Below, in pieces: positions 8,936-18,210 of a stretch of DNA of 64,000 nt. Location of the stretch: NCBI RefSeq assembly GCF_021352225.1, contig NZ_JAAUVI010000001.1, positions 964,191-1,028,190 of the forward strand, read 5' to 3'. Position numbers and translations under genes: made by a program. Origin of the DNA: Methylobacterium sp. C25 (GTDB taxonomy: Bacteria; Pseudomonadota; Alphaproteobacteria; Rhizobiales; Beijerinckiaceae). Positions within the stretch are counted from its first letter, which is position 1. Each line of letters starts with the position of its first letter. Below the pieces are notes generated by a model that searched no databases, had not been told where the DNA came from, and saw only the letters and a list, made by a program, of their open reading frames with translations.

Positions 8936-8995
8936 TCCGGCGGGCCCATCCGACCCACTCATCACGAGCTGCCCGGATGGGAGGAAGCGAAGGGC

Positions 8996-11956
8996 CTAGC
9001 CGAACGCCCCGACCTCGTGCTGGATCATCCCCGAGATCTCCCGCACGCGCAGGAACAGCCGGCGGATCGGCTGGAAGAGCGTGGCGTGTTCGCCCTCATA
9101 GGTCCCGACGTCGCGCGGGCCCGGCGGCTCGCCGAAATTGAGGCCGAGCGTCGGGTCCGGGGTAATCGGAAACACCTCGTCGAGGAGCTTCAGGCAGCCG
9201 TCGATGTCGAGCCGCAGGAAGCGCTCGAGCAGGGCCTCGCGGGTGATGCCCGATTGCGGCCGGAAGCTCGGGATGTGCACGGCGAGGAACCAGATCCGAT
9301 GGATCAGGGCGAGCCGGATCGCATGGAGCAGGGTCAGGCGCGCCGGCATCGTGGCGAGGTCGGGCGCTGCGGTCTGGAGCGAAAGCCAGTCGGTGGTAAG
9401 CCGGCCGAAGAGCCGGCGCAGGTCCGGCGCGAGGTTGAGCCGCTCCAGCGCGCCGGCGACGACGATCAGTTCATCGCGCCGCCCATCACGGCGGGTTCGG
9501 CGGGCGCGCTCCAGCCACACGGCCGGATCGAGCGTGTCGATATAGGCGCGCAGCACGTCGAGATCGCCGACGCTCGCCGCGTGCTGCACGAGGCGGAAGG
9601 CGCGAGAGAAACGCACCGATTCCTCGCGCATCTGGCGGAAGAGATCCGGGGAGCGTGAGGCCGCGCGGCCGATACCGTGCAGCGAGTTCGCCAAGAATCC
9701 GAGCTGATGCAGGATCGCGTTATTCGGGATCGCCCTGAGCTGCCGCGGATGGGTGATCATGACCGGGCCGCCACTGTCGGACTGGCGGGCGGCGGGACGC
9801 GAGCCGGTCTTGTCGATCAGCCCAGGTCCGAAGGTGCCGAGCAAGGCCGCGTAGCCCGGATCCTCGACCAACTCTTCCATCGACTGACGCGCAGCCCGGA
9901 AGAACTCGGCAGCGAAGTCGGCCTCCGCATAGATCGGATCGCGGCCCGCGCCATGGGCCTTCGGCGCGTCGTTCATGACGTAATCGGCGAAGGCGTCTTC
10001 GTCGGTCAGCTCATCGGCAAAGACGTGCTCGGCGATGCGGGCGACGCTGGCGCGGGCGAGATCGGCCGAGCCGAACATCAGGTAGCCATCCGAGCCCTGG
10101 AAGCTCGATTCGAGCCTGACCTTGACCCCATCCGCGTGGTTCTTCTCGCGGGCGCCCTCGGGCGCGAGATAGGCGAGGCGGTCGGCGAGGCTCGTCGGAT
10201 GGGCGCCACGGCCGATGGATTCGCCGTGGGTGTCGAAGATCACGAGCTCGACGTCGGTCAGCTCGTTCTGAACCATCAGCTCGGTGATGCGCAGGCGGAG
10301 CCGCTCGATCCAGAAGGTCGCGGCGAGCTGGCCGACATAACGGCCGGAATCCGAGTAGCCGAACTGTACACAAAGCCGTCCGAGCCGCTTGAGATGGCGC
10401 CGCCAATGCGGGTTGCGCAGCGCGTCGTCGAGCACGCGGATGCCCTGCTCCAGGGCGCTCGCCGTCTCGAACAGCGGCGTGATCTCGAGCCGGTCGGCAA
10501 TGCCGTAGTGGCGGGCCAGCCAGAGCGCGGAGAGCAGGGTATAACCGGTCTCGGTCTCGGCAATCAGGAAGCGGACCGGGTGTGTGCCGTCGACGTGCTT
10601 GAGGATCTGCGCGATCGTCATCATCAGCCGGGCGGCCGAGGCGCGCTCCGCAGCGAGCGCTCCGAAATCCACGGCGACCGGTTGCACGTCGTTCAGCAGC
10701 GTGTTGATCGTCGAGAGATGCGAGCGGCGATGCGCGGCGTCCGTCGGCTCTCCTTCGAGGTCGATCACGCGGCGAACGGCGTTGTGGATCTGGCTGGCGT
10801 TGAGCCGGAAATGCGGCAGGGCATTCGACAGGCCGTGAGCCGCGATGCCCGAGCGCAGCACCGCAATGGCGCGCCGGTCCTCGTCCGTCTCGGCCGCGCT
10901 GATCGCCGCGGCAAGCCCGGCGAGCAGCGGCCCCGAATCCACTTGCGCGCGCTCTCGCTCGATGATGAGTGCCAGGGCGAAGCGATGCACGGCTTCGAGC
11001 GAGGGCTTGGTGCCGAGCAACGGCGCGCCGGCGAGCTGGCGTTTCACCGAATCGAGCGCGCCGGCCGTCAGCTCCCGGACGACTTTCGTCGCGGGCACGT
11101 CCGGCAGGTCGCGCATGACGCGGTCGAGCTGCATCCGCTTGGAGATGAGCCGATAGCGCAGCGTGTCCCACCAGCCGATATCGGTGCGCCCGTCCGTGTC
11201 GCAGCCGACCCAGGAGGCGATGGCGAAGGGTTTTGGGACGATCTCGGTCCAGCGGTCCGGCCAGCGCTCGCGGGCAGCGTCGAGGAGCGCACCGTTGAAC
11301 AGATCGAGGGCGCTGCGGCCGTGATTGGCCGCGACGCAGGCCTGATCGAACTCGTCGTCGAGGCTGATGCCCGGATCGGGCCGCGTCGAAAGGGCGGCAG
11401 CCTTGTCGACGAAGGCCGTGCGGGTGCTGCGGTCAGTGGTCGAAGCAGCCTCGGCGAGGCTGGCCGCGACGGCCTTCGGCATGCCGAAGGTGGGATGCGC
11501 TGTGAAGACCGCCGCGAAGGCGGTGCGGCCGACCAGCGCGCGAAACGCCTGGAGATCGCCCTCTCGCCGGGCAATCCCCGCCACGAGGCGCCCGGCGAGA
11601 TCCGCCTCGGCACCCGATGCAGCCTCAGGTCCGAGACCGACATAGGCGCGCAACCGCCCCGCCCGCTCGTCGAGAGCGTGGCGCCGGAGGCGCTGGAACA
11701 GCGTGTCGAGATCGGCCTCGCCGATCTCCTCGCGGTCGAAGCGGCGCGTGATCGCGAGCGTCACGGCGAGCACCGGATTGCGGAAGGGATCGTCGGCCGA
11801 CTGGGCGCGCGACTGCGCCACCAGTTCCAGCAACTCGGCTTCCAGCGCCTCCGCGGTGATGGAGGGCGTGCGTACGGAGGGGCGATCGTCGAGCATCACG
11901 GTCACCGGATCTTCGCCATGAGAGAGGTTTCGCACGAGACGGTCGTCGAGTGGCAT
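8996..11956 (-). CDS. Phosphoenolpyruvate carboxylase-like protein (diverged)
   Basis: A 986-residue protein with the overall PEP carboxylase architecture. The start at ATG 11956 gives MPLDDRLV; a codon 36 bases upstream is also possible. PEP carboxylase motifs are recognisable but altered. The catalytic-His region reads FTAHPTFGMPKAV (His154 kept, the following Glu and Arg lost). GYSDSGRYVG, near residue 530, replaces GYSDSxKDxG. DTHGESIGRGAHP, near 578, replaces the Arg-containing FHGRGGSIGRGG loop. PEP carboxylase is essential to the serine cycle of methylotrophs, but this copy lacks residues needed for normal bicarbonate/PEP chemistry and is probably a paralogue with another or reduced activity. 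Confidence 0.75.
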   Translation of the reverse strand: MPLDDRLVRNLSHGEDPVTVMLDDRPSVRTPSITAEALEAELLELVAQSRAQSADDPFRNPVLAVTLAITRRFDREEIGEADLDTLFQRLRRHALDERAGRLRAYVGLGPEAASGAEADLAGRLVAGIARREGDLQAFRALVGRTAFAAVFTAHPTFGMPKAVAASLAEAASTTDRSTRTAFVDKAAALSTRPDPGISLDDEFDQACVAANHGRSALDLFNGALLDAARERWPDRWTEIVPKPFAIASWVGCDTDGRTDIGWWDTLRYRLISKRMQLDRVMRDLPDVPATKVVRELTAGALDSVKRQLAGAPLLGTKPSLEAVHRFALALIIERERAQVDSGPLLAGLAAAISAAETDEDRRAIAVLRSGIAAHGLSNALPHFRLNASQIHNAVRRVIDLEGEPTDAAHRRSHLSTINTLLNDVQPVAVDFGALAAERASAARLMMTIAQILKHVDGTHPVRFLIAETETGYTLLSALWLARHYGIADRLEITPLFETASALEQGIRVLDDALRNPHWRRHLKRLGRLCVQFGYSDSGRYVGQLAATFWIERLRLRITELMVQNELTDVELVIFDTHGESIGRGAHPTSLADRLAYLAPEGAREKNHADGVKVRLESSFQGSDGYLMFGSADLARASVARIAEHVFADELTDEDAFADYVMNDAPKAHGAGRDPIYAEADFAAEFFRAARQSMEELVEDPGYAALLGTFGPGLIDKTGSRPAARQSDSGGPVMITHPRQLRAIPNNAILHQLGFLANSLHGIGRAASRSPDLFRQMREESVRFSRAFRLVQHAASVGDLDVLRAYIDTLDPAVWLERARRTRRDGRRDELIVVAGALERLNLAPDLRRLFGRLTTDWLSLQTAAPDLATMPARLTLLHAIRLALIHRIWFLAVHIPSFRPQSGITREALLERFLRLDIDGCLKLLDEVFPITPDPTLGLNFGEPPGPRDVGTYEGEHATLFQPIRRLFLRVREISGMIQHEVGAFG

Positions 11957-12118
11957 CGGATCATCCCATCCGCTCCGGCCGGCTCCGCGCATCGCGGGGC
12001 GGCGGTGTTCTCATCGTCGGGCCTGCGACGCAAGGACCGTTCCTCGATGACGGCCACGCTTCCTGCGACGATCTGCGGGTGCAACGACTGCCGAGGTGGA
12101 GTAACGCTGGTCGCGGCC

Positions 12119-12463
12119 ATGGAAACGCTCTTGATCCTCGGCGCGGTTGCGGTTGCCGGTCTCTCCTTGGCCTTTGCCTCGGCGGTGTCCGCACGGTCGC
12201 GCCGTCCTCCCCTGCGGATGCAACGGGAGGATGACCTTGCCGAGGGTGACGAGGATTTTCTGATCCGGAGCCTGCGGCCGACCCCGCGCAGCCCGATCGA
12301 CCGTAGCCAGCCGATCGTCGATGCCGAATGGAGTGACGTTCGGGAGGGCGACGGTCACCTGATCGATGCGACATCCGTCGAGGCGGAGATGATCGAAGCC
12401 AAGCTCATCGAAGACCCATCGAGGGCGCGCCCGGATGCATCGCGCAGACGCCAGGGACAATGA
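12119..12463 (+). CDS. Small membrane-anchored protein
   Basis: A 114-residue protein with an N-terminal hydrophobic helix (METLLILGAVAVAGLSLAFA), then an acidic soluble tail with VEAEMIEAKLIEDP. ATG 12047, with AAGGA 10 bases upstream, would add 24 residues containing a CGCNDC motif and is a real alternative start. Its last four bases (ATGA) overlap the start of the next gene, so translation is coupled. It is divergent from the PEP carboxylase-like gene. No family recognised. Confidence 0.6.
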   Translation: METLLILGAVAVAGLSLAFASAVSARSRRPPLRMQREDDLAEGDEDFLIRSLRPTPRSPIDRSQPIVDAEWSDVREGDGHLIDATSVEAEMIEAKLIEDPSRARPDASRRRQGQ

Positions 12464-13281
12464 ACGTGTCCGCTCCCCTGAAGACCGCGCTCGTCGCGGC
12501 GTCCCTGCTGCTGGCCGCCGGTGCGATGGCGCAAGAACCCGAGGCTGCGCCTCCTCCGGCCGGTGAGCAGGCACAGTCCAAGCCCGCTACGCCGAAGCCG
12601 CACCCGAAACCCAAGCCGAAACCGAAGCCCAAACCCGCGCCTCACGCAGAGCCGTCGGATGCTGGCAAGCCAGAGCTTCGCACCGGAAACGAAGAGCAGC
12701 AGGGCGCCGCTGCGCCCCCGCTGCTGCCCGCCGCTCCCCCGGCAGCCACGCCGACGACGGTTACTGGCCCTCCTGTCGCCTGCGATCCCGGTCAGTCGGT
12801 GCTCTATGACGGGCCGAAAGAGTTTTCAGTCTGGGTGACACGGACCGGCGCCGTCACGATCGACAATCCGCTGCGGCCGCTGACGCCGGACGTGACGCGG
12901 GTCGTTCAGCTCGTGATTGGTGACAAGATCGCCTCCGCCTATGGTCGCGATCTCAGCTCGCTGCGCCGCGGAGCTTCACCGGCGGCGCTGGAAAGCTTGC
13001 TGGGCGGCCCGATCCGCTGGGATGCCCATCTCGGCACACTCCCGGATTCCTTCGAGATCGTGTCCGACGCGAACGCGCCGCTCGCGCAGATGCGCTTCAA
13101 GGAATGCGGCACCGCTCCGGCTGCAAAGGCGCTTCCTGTGCCCGTCGCGAAGAAGGAGAAGAAGCCGAAGGCCCCGCGCAAGGAGCCGGCCAGCGCAGCG
13201 GCCGGTGCGACGGCACCAGCCGGACGCACCGCCGCACCGCCGCGCCAATTCAACATCCCGCAGGGCGCCATACCCGAGTGA
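12460..13281 (+). CDS. Exported Pro/Lys-rich protein
   Basis: A 273-residue protein with a signal peptide ending around AMAQ (residue 25). A Pro-Lys repeat follows (residues 45-60, repeated PK dipeptides), of the type that makes rigid TonB-like spacers, then a Pro/Ala linker. A globular region (residues 105-215) contains CDPGQSVLYDGPKEFSVWVTR. The C-terminus is again Lys/Pro/Ala-rich. It presumably spans part of the periplasm. It overlaps both neighbours (ATGA upstream, GTGA downstream), indicating a tight operon. Function unknown. Confidence 0.7.
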   Translation: MNVSAPLKTALVAASLLLAAGAMAQEPEAAPPPAGEQAQSKPATPKPHPKPKPKPKPKPAPHAEPSDAGKPELRTGNEEQQGAAAPPLLPAAPPAATPTTVTGPPVACDPGQSVLYDGPKEFSVWVTRTGAVTIDNPLRPLTPDVTRVVQLVIGDKIASAYGRDLSSLRRGASPAALESLLGGPIRWDAHLGTLPDSFEIVSDANAPLAQMRFKECGTAPAAKALPVPVAKKEKKPKAPRKEPASAAAGATAPAGRTAAPPRQFNIPQGAIPE

Positions 13282-14963
13282 GCGAGCCGTCCAGCGAGCC
13301 GGCGGTGCTGGTCGTCGGTGGCAGCGGCGCCTTCGGCTCGCGTCTCGTCGCCGGCCTGGTCGCGACCACGACGGTCTCGGTTGTCGTCGCCGGACGCGAC
13401 CTCGACAGAGCGGAGGCGACGGCGCGGCTTCACCCCGCCGGCCGAGTGAGGGCCATCCGGCTCGATGCAGCCAAAATCACCTCGGAGGCGCTGAAAGCTC
13501 TCGACCTGTGCCTGGTCGTCGATGCGGCGGGCCCGTTTCAGGGAACGGAACCTCGGCTCGCGCGGGCGGCCATCGCGGCCGGGCTGCCTTATCTCGATCT
13601 CGCCGACGCCCGCGACTTCGTCGCGGATTTCGTCAGGCTGGACGGAGAGGCGAGGGCCGCCGGCGTTCCGGCTCTGACCGGGGCGAGTTCCACGCCCGCC
13701 CTCTCGAACGCCGCACTCGCTGCCATCACCCTCGGCTGGCGGCGCGTCGAGGCCGTCTCGGTGGCGATCGTGCCGGGCAACCGTGCCCCGCGTGGGCTCT
13801 CGGTCATGCGGGCGATCCTGTCCTATGCTGGGCAGCCAATCCGCGTGTTTCGCGACGGTGCCTGGGAGCACCGGGCCGGCTGGGGATTGCTGGTGCGTCT
13901 CGGCGTGCCAGGGCTGGGACATCGCTGGGCCTCGCTCTGCGAAACACCCGATCTCGACATCATGCCGGCACGCTGGCCCGAGGCACGCAGCGTCGTGTTT
14001 CGCGCCGGCCTCGAACTGAGCCTTCTGCATCTCGGGCTCTGGCTCACCAGCCTGCCGGTGCGTTGGCGGATCCTGCCCTCTCTGGCTCCCTTCGCGCAGC
14101 CCTTTCTCGCAGTGGCCCGTGCGCTCGACCGTTTCGGCAGCGACCGCGGCGGCATGGTCGTCGAGGCGCTGGGACGAGACAGCGATGATCGCCCGACCCG
14201 GGCAACCTGGAGCCTCACAGCGGAGGCCGGCGACGGCCCCTACGTGCCCACGCTCCCCGCCCTTGCGATGATCCGGCGCCTGACCGATCCGGCCGCGGAG
14301 CAGGTCCCAGCGGGCGCACGTGCCTGTACCGACCTTCTGCCGTTGAAGGCGATCGAAGCGGAAATGAGCCGGCTACGACTCAGGACGCGGGTCGATGTAG
14401 AGCCCGCCGTGCCGCTGTTCGAGCGGGCGCTCGGCTCGGACTTTGCCGCCATGCCGTCATCCGTCCGCGCCCTGCACGGCGCGACGGGCGGCCTGACGTT
14501 TTCGGGCGAGGCCGAAGTGGAGCGGGGCAGGGGCCGTGCCGTCGCGCTGCTCGCGGCGCTGTTTCGGCTGCCGCATGCCAGCGCGGCCTGCCCGGTTCGC
14601 GTGGCGATCCGGCCGGAAGCAGGCACCGAGCTCTGGACGCGGCGCTTCGGCAGCGAACGTTTCTCGAGCGTGATGAGCCTCGCGCCCTGCGGCAAGGGGC
14701 GCGGCCTGTTTCGGGAGCGTTTTGGCCCATTCTCGATGGATCTCGCGGTGAGCGCCCATGCGCAGGGGCTCGACATGACGGTCACGGGCTGGCGCCTTGG
14801 ACCGCTGCCGCTGCCGCGTTCCTTGAGTCCGGCGACGCGGGCGAGCGAACGTGTGGACGAGCGTGGTCGCTTCCGCTTCGACGTCGCCCTGCTCCTGCCC
14901 TTCGTCGGACTCCTGGTGCATTACAGAGGCTGGCTGGTGCCGGACGGGGAGGATGGCCGATGA
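13278..14963 (+). CDS. Saccharopine dehydrogenase-like / DUF4166 fusion protein
   Basis: A 561-residue two-domain protein from GTG 13278, which overlaps the previous stop. Residues 9-140 are a Rossmann domain: VLVVGGSGAFGSRLV, then VVAGRDLDRAEA and LVVDAAGPFQG, typical of saccharopine-dehydrogenase-type NAD(P)-binding proteins. The C-terminal 180 residues (from LFERALGSDFAAMP through GETELWTRRFGSERF-like strands) match DUF4166. Such fusions occur in several bacteria, and the substrate is unknown. Overlap with the cupin gene (ATGA) suggests the two products work on the same metabolite. Confidence 0.8.
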   Translation: MSEPSSEPAVLVVGGSGAFGSRLVAGLVATTTVSVVVAGRDLDRAEATARLHPAGRVRAIRLDAAKITSEALKALDLCLVVDAAGPFQGTEPRLARAAIAAGLPYLDLADARDFVADFVRLDGEARAAGVPALTGASSTPALSNAALAAITLGWRRVEAVSVAIVPGNRAPRGLSVMRAILSYAGQPIRVFRDGAWEHRAGWGLLVRLGVPGLGHRWASLCETPDLDIMPARWPEARSVVFRAGLELSLLHLGLWLTSLPVRWRILPSLAPFAQPFLAVARALDRFGSDRGGMVVEALGRDSDDRPTRATWSLTAEAGDGPYVPTLPALAMIRRLTDPAAEQVPAGARACTDLLPLKAIEAEMSRLRLRTRVDVEPAVPLFERALGSDFAAMPSSVRALHGATGGLTFSGEAEVERGRGRAVALLAALFRLPHASAACPVRVAIRPEAGTELWTRRFGSERFSSVMSLAPCGKGRGLFRERFGPFSMDLAVSAHAQGLDMTVTGWRLGPLPLPRSLSPATRASERVDERGRFRFDVALLLPFVGLLVHYRGWLVPDGEDGR

Positions 14964-15400
14964 TGGAGGGTCTCAGCGCCATCGAGGTGATCACGACCCT
15001 CGGCCTGAAGCCGCATCCGGAAGGCGGCCATTATCGAGAGACGTTTCGCGACCCGCGCGAGATCGAAGGCCGCTCGGTCGGCACGGCAATCTACTACTTG
15101 CTCGACGTCGGCGAGGTCTCCGCCTGGCACCGGGTCGACGCCGCCGAGATCTGGCACTGGTATGCCGGCGCACCGATGGTGATCACCATGAGCGGCAACG
15201 GCCATGACGCCGAGGCGCATCACCTTGGCCCCGACATCCTCCGCCGCCAGCGCCCCCAGCTCGTCGTGCCAGCGGGTCATTGGCAGACGGCGGCGAGCCT
15301 CGGCACCTGGACGCTGGTCGGCTGCACCGTCTCGCCCGGCTTCGACTATGCCGGGTTCGAGATGGCGCCACCGGACTGGCGGCCCATGCCGCGCCGATAG
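14960..15400 (+). CDS. DUF985 cupin-fold protein
   Basis: A 146-residue cupin of the DUF985 type. LKPHPEGGHYRETFRD opens the domain, followed by GTAIYYLLDVGEVSAWHRVDAAEIWHWYAGAP with cupin metal-type His residues, and VPAGHWQTAASLGTWTLVGCTVSPGF at the end. The start overlaps the upstream stop by four bases. It is the last gene of the 12119-15400 run. DUF985 cupins have no settled reaction; sugar or small-molecule binding is likely. Confidence 0.88.
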   Translation: MMEGLSAIEVITTLGLKPHPEGGHYRETFRDPREIEGRSVGTAIYYLLDVGEVSAWHRVDAAEIWHWYAGAPMVITMSGNGHDAEAHHLGPDILRRQRPQLVVPAGHWQTAASLGTWTLVGCTVSPGFDYAGFEMAPPDWRPMPRR

Positions 15401-15417
15401 GGCATCGCGGACCGCAA

Positions 15418-16413
15418 TCAGCGGCGTGGCCGCTCGCTGTCGAGATGATCCATCTGCGCCTGCGCATAGCGGGTGCCAGCCGCCGCTCCCTTCGGCACGG
15501 CCCGTTCGATCGCCGCGAGATCGTCGGCACTCAGGACGAGATCCGTGGAGGCGAGTGCTTCCTGCAGGCGGTCGCGCCGGCGTGCGCCGACGAGCGGCAC
15601 GATGTCGTCGCCCTGGGCCGCAACCCAGGCGATGGCGATCTGCGCGACGCTTGCATTCTGCTCGCGGGCGATGCCGCGCAGAGCCTCGACGAGGGCGAGG
15701 TTCGCGTCGAGGTTCTCGCCCTGGAAGCGCGGGCTCATACCGCGGAAGTCACCCGCGCCGTGGCCACGCTGCCAGTGGCCGCTGATCAACCCACGCGAGA
15801 GGACGCCGTAGGCGGCGACGCCGATACCGAGCTCGCGGCAGGTGCCGAGGATGTCGTCTTCGATGCCGCGCGAGATCAGGGAGTACTCGATCTGCAGGTC
15901 GGAGATCGGGTGGATTGCTGCCGCGCGCCGGATCGTCTCGGACCCGGCTTCCGACAAGCCGATATGCCGGACGCGGCCGGCCTTCACCTCCTCCGCGATG
16001 GCGCCGATCGTGTCTTCGATCGGCACATTCGGATCGACCCGGGCCGGACGATAGATGTCGATATGGTCGGTACCGAGTCGCTGCAGCGAGTAGGCCAGGA
16101 AGTTCTTCACTGCGGCCGGGCGGGCATCGTAGCCGCACCAGCCGCCGCCGGCGTCGCGCATGGCGCCGAATTTCACACTGATGAGCGCGTCGTGGCGGCG
16201 GCCTTTCAGCGCCTCGCCAATCAGCATCTCGTTCTGACCCATGCCGTAGAAGTCACCGGTATCGATCAGCGTGATGCCAGCTTCCAACGCCGCGTGGATC
16301 GTCGCGAGACCCTCGGCACGATCGGCGGGACCGTAGAGGTCCGACATGCCCATGGCGCCGAGCCCGAGGGTCGAAACGCGCGGGCCGGCCTTTCCGAGCT
16401 GCCGTTGCTGCAT
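15418..16413 (-). CDS. Aldo/keto reductase
   Basis: A 331-residue NADPH-dependent oxidoreductase of the AKR TIM-barrel family. Family motifs are LGLGAMGMSDLYGPAD near residue 15, LIDTGDFYGMGQNEMLIGEAL (catalytic Asp/Tyr around residues 52-60), ISVKFG (catalytic Lys), DHIDIYRPARVDP and VPLVGARRRDRL. The YakC/AKR11-13-like subgroup reduces aldehydes; the substrate is not evident. It is divergent from the LysR regulator at 16525, which is the natural candidate for its control. Confidence 0.9.
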   Translation of the reverse strand: MQQRQLGKAGPRVSTLGLGAMGMSDLYGPADRAEGLATIHAALEAGITLIDTGDFYGMGQNEMLIGEALKGRRHDALISVKFGAMRDAGGGWCGYDARPAAVKNFLAYSLQRLGTDHIDIYRPARVDPNVPIEDTIGAIAEEVKAGRVRHIGLSEAGSETIRRAAAIHPISDLQIEYSLISRGIEDDILGTCRELGIGVAAYGVLSRGLISGHWQRGHGAGDFRGMSPRFQGENLDANLALVEALRGIAREQNASVAQIAIAWVAAQGDDIVPLVGARRRDRLQEALASTDLVLSADDLAAIERAVPKGAAAGTRYAQAQMDHLDSERPRR

Positions 16414-16524
16414 GGTCGTTCTCCGCTGAATTGAGCCTCGACGAGGCGTTGGCGCGGATATGCAGCGACGCGCGTCGTGCGATAAGCCGAGTCTTGGTGC
16501 ACGACGTGTCCGGAATTTCGCACA

Positions 16525-17421
16525 ATGTCCGATCCGAATCTCGCGGATCTCGATGCCTTCGTCGCCGTTGCCCGGGCGCGCAGCTTTCGCGGCGCGGCCC
16601 GGCTGAAGGGCATTTCGGCATCGGCGCTGAGCGAAGCCCTACGCAGGCTGGAGGCACGGCTTGGCATTCGTCTTCTCAACCGCACGACGAGAAGCGTCAC
16701 GCCGACCGAGGCCGGGGCTCGGCTGCTCGATCGGCTTGGTCCGGCGATCCGCGAGATTGAGAGCGCTCTCGACAGCGTCAACGACTCTGTCGATGAGGCC
16801 GCGGGAACGTTGCGGCTCAACGCACCCACCGTCGTCACACGTCACATCCTGCCCTCGATCGTGAACCGCTTTCTCGCCGCCCACCCGAGGATCAGCCTGG
16901 AGATCGAGAACAACGACAGCTTCATCGACGTGCTGGCCGAGGGTTTCGATGCCGGCATTCGCTACGAGGAGAGCCTCGAGCGGGACATGGTCGCGGTGCC
17001 GATCGGCCCGCGCCAGCAGCGCTACGTGCTTGCAGGCTCTCCGACCTATCTCGCAGCGCGCGGCACGCCACGGCACCCGCGCGATCTGCTGGGCCATGCC
17101 TGCATTCGGCATCGCTTTGCCAGTCGTGTGACGGTGCAGTGGGAGTTCGAGAAGGACGGCGAGGTCGTGAAGATCGCGGTGGCGGGACCGCTCATCGCGA
17201 CCTCGGCCGAACTGGAAGCCCAGGCGGCCATCGCCGGGCTCGGCCTGATCTGTACGTTCGAGGAATACTTGGCGGATGGCCTCGCGACGGGCGCACTGGT
17301 ACCGCTGCTGGAAGACTGGCTGCCACCCTTCTCTGGACCGCGGCTCTACTACGCCCAGCGGCAGCACATGCCGCCGCCGTTGAGGGTATTCATCGATTTC
17401 ATCAAGGCCGACAACGGCTAG
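16525..17421 (+). CDS. LysR-family transcriptional regulator
   Basis: A 298-residue regulator. The N-terminal winged helix-turn-helix is clear: DLDAFVAVARARSFRGAARLKG, then SASALSEALRRLEARLGIRLLNRTTRSVTPTEAG. The substrate-binding domain begins near residue 90 (LRLNAPTVVTRHILPSIVNRFLAAHPRISLEI). It is transcribed away from the aldo/keto reductase with about 110 bases between the starts. LysR proteins usually control the divergent gene, so this is probably the reductase regulator. Confidence 0.92.
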   Translation: MSDPNLADLDAFVAVARARSFRGAARLKGISASALSEALRRLEARLGIRLLNRTTRSVTPTEAGARLLDRLGPAIREIESALDSVNDSVDEAAGTLRLNAPTVVTRHILPSIVNRFLAAHPRISLEIENNDSFIDVLAEGFDAGIRYEESLERDMVAVPIGPRQQRYVLAGSPTYLAARGTPRHPRDLLGHACIRHRFASRVTVQWEFEKDGEVVKIAVAGPLIATSAELEAQAAIAGLGLICTFEEYLADGLATGALVPLLEDWLPPFSGPRLYYAQRQHMPPPLRVFIDFIKADNG

Positions 17422-17445
17422 CCAGCGCGTGCGTGTGCGGCCGAC

Positions 17446-17472
17446 GCCTCTGACCGCAGGGCGGCCAGAGGC
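17446..17472. terminator. Hairpin between lysR-type gene and phaB
   Basis: GCCTCTG (17446-17452) and CAGAGGC (17466-17472) pair around a 13-base loop between the convergent LysR and phaB stops. There is no U-tract, so this is a weak terminator candidate. Confidence 0.3.
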
Positions 17473-17481
17473 ACAGCGCGA

Positions 17482-18210
17482 TCAGGTAATGTACTGCGCG
17501 CCGTTGATGGTGAGCGTCGAGCCGGTGATGAAGCCCGAGGAATCATCGGCGAGATACTCGACCGCACGGGCGATTTCTTCCGCCTCGCCGAGACGGCCGA
17601 CCGGGATCGTCGAGATGATCTTGTTCCGGATGTCCTCCGGCACCGCCATCACCATGTCGGTGGCGATGTAGCCGGGCGCGATCACGTTGACCGTGATGCC
17701 CTTTGAGGCGCTCTCCTGAGCCAGCGCCTTGGCGAAGCCGATCACGCCAGCCTTGGCGGCCGAGTAGTTGGTCTGGCCGGCCTGGCCCTTCTGGCCGTTG
17801 ATCGACGAGATCAGGATGATGCGGCCGAACTTGCGCTCGCGCATGCCGTCGATGAGCGGGCGCGTGCAGGTGAACATCGAGTCGAGGTTGGTCTTGATGA
17901 CCGCCTGCCACTTCTCGAAGGTCATCTTGTGGAACGCGCCGTCGCGGGTGATGCCGGCATTGTTCACGAGGATGTCGATCGGTCCGACCTCAGCCTCGAT
18001 CTGCTTGATGCCGGCCTCGCAGGCGGCGAAATCGCCGACGTCGAACTTGAAAACCGGGATGCCGGTCTCGGCCTTGAAGGCCTGGGCCGCTTCGTCGTTA
18101 CCGCCGTAATTGGCGGCGACCTTGTAGCCCTTGGCCTGCAGGCCTTTCGAGATGGCGGCGCCGATGCCGCGCGTTCCGCCCGTCACGAGGGCGACGCGTC
18201 CACTAGCCAT
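17482..18210 (-). CDS. phaB: Acetoacetyl-CoA reductase
   Basis: A 242-residue short-chain dehydrogenase that reduces acetoacetyl-CoA to (R)-3-hydroxybutyryl-CoA, the monomer donor for PHB. Cofactor motif VTGGTRGIGAAI, NNAGITRD, catalytic Ser in LISSINGQKGQ and the YSAAKAG Tyr/Lys pair are all present. QKGQAGQTNYSAAKAG is characteristic of PhaB rather than FabG. The start has GGAGGAAA just upstream. It follows phaA on the same strand after a 190-base gap that carries its own promoter-like element. Confidence 0.95.
   Translation of the reverse strand: MASGRVALVTGGTRGIGAAISKGLQAKGYKVAANYGGNDEAAQAFKAETGIPVFKFDVGDFAACEAGIKQIEAEVGPIDILVNNAGITRDGAFHKMTFEKWQAVIKTNLDSMFTCTRPLIDGMRERKFGRIILISSINGQKGQAGQTNYSAAKAGVIGFAKALAQESASKGITVNVIAPGYIATDMVMAVPEDIRNKIISTIPVGRLGEAEEIARAVEYLADDSSGFITGSTLTINGAQYIT

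Noticed and set aside
8945..8981. Possible terminator between the MBL-fold gene and the PEP carboxylase-like gene
   Set aside because: Only an 8-bp stem with a loop of over 20 bases and no U-tract; too weak to report as a feature.
9677..12046. Very long plus-strand open frame opposite the PEP carboxylase-like gene
   Set aside because: It mirrors a GC-rich coding gene on the other strand, is rich in Arg/Gly/Glu with no domain, and has no ribosome-binding site. Only its extreme 3' end (12119-12463) is a real gene.
12595..12640. Short tandem repeat that could suggest a repeat array
   Set aside because: It encodes the Pro-Lys dipeptide run of the exported protein; no spacers, so not a CRISPR array.
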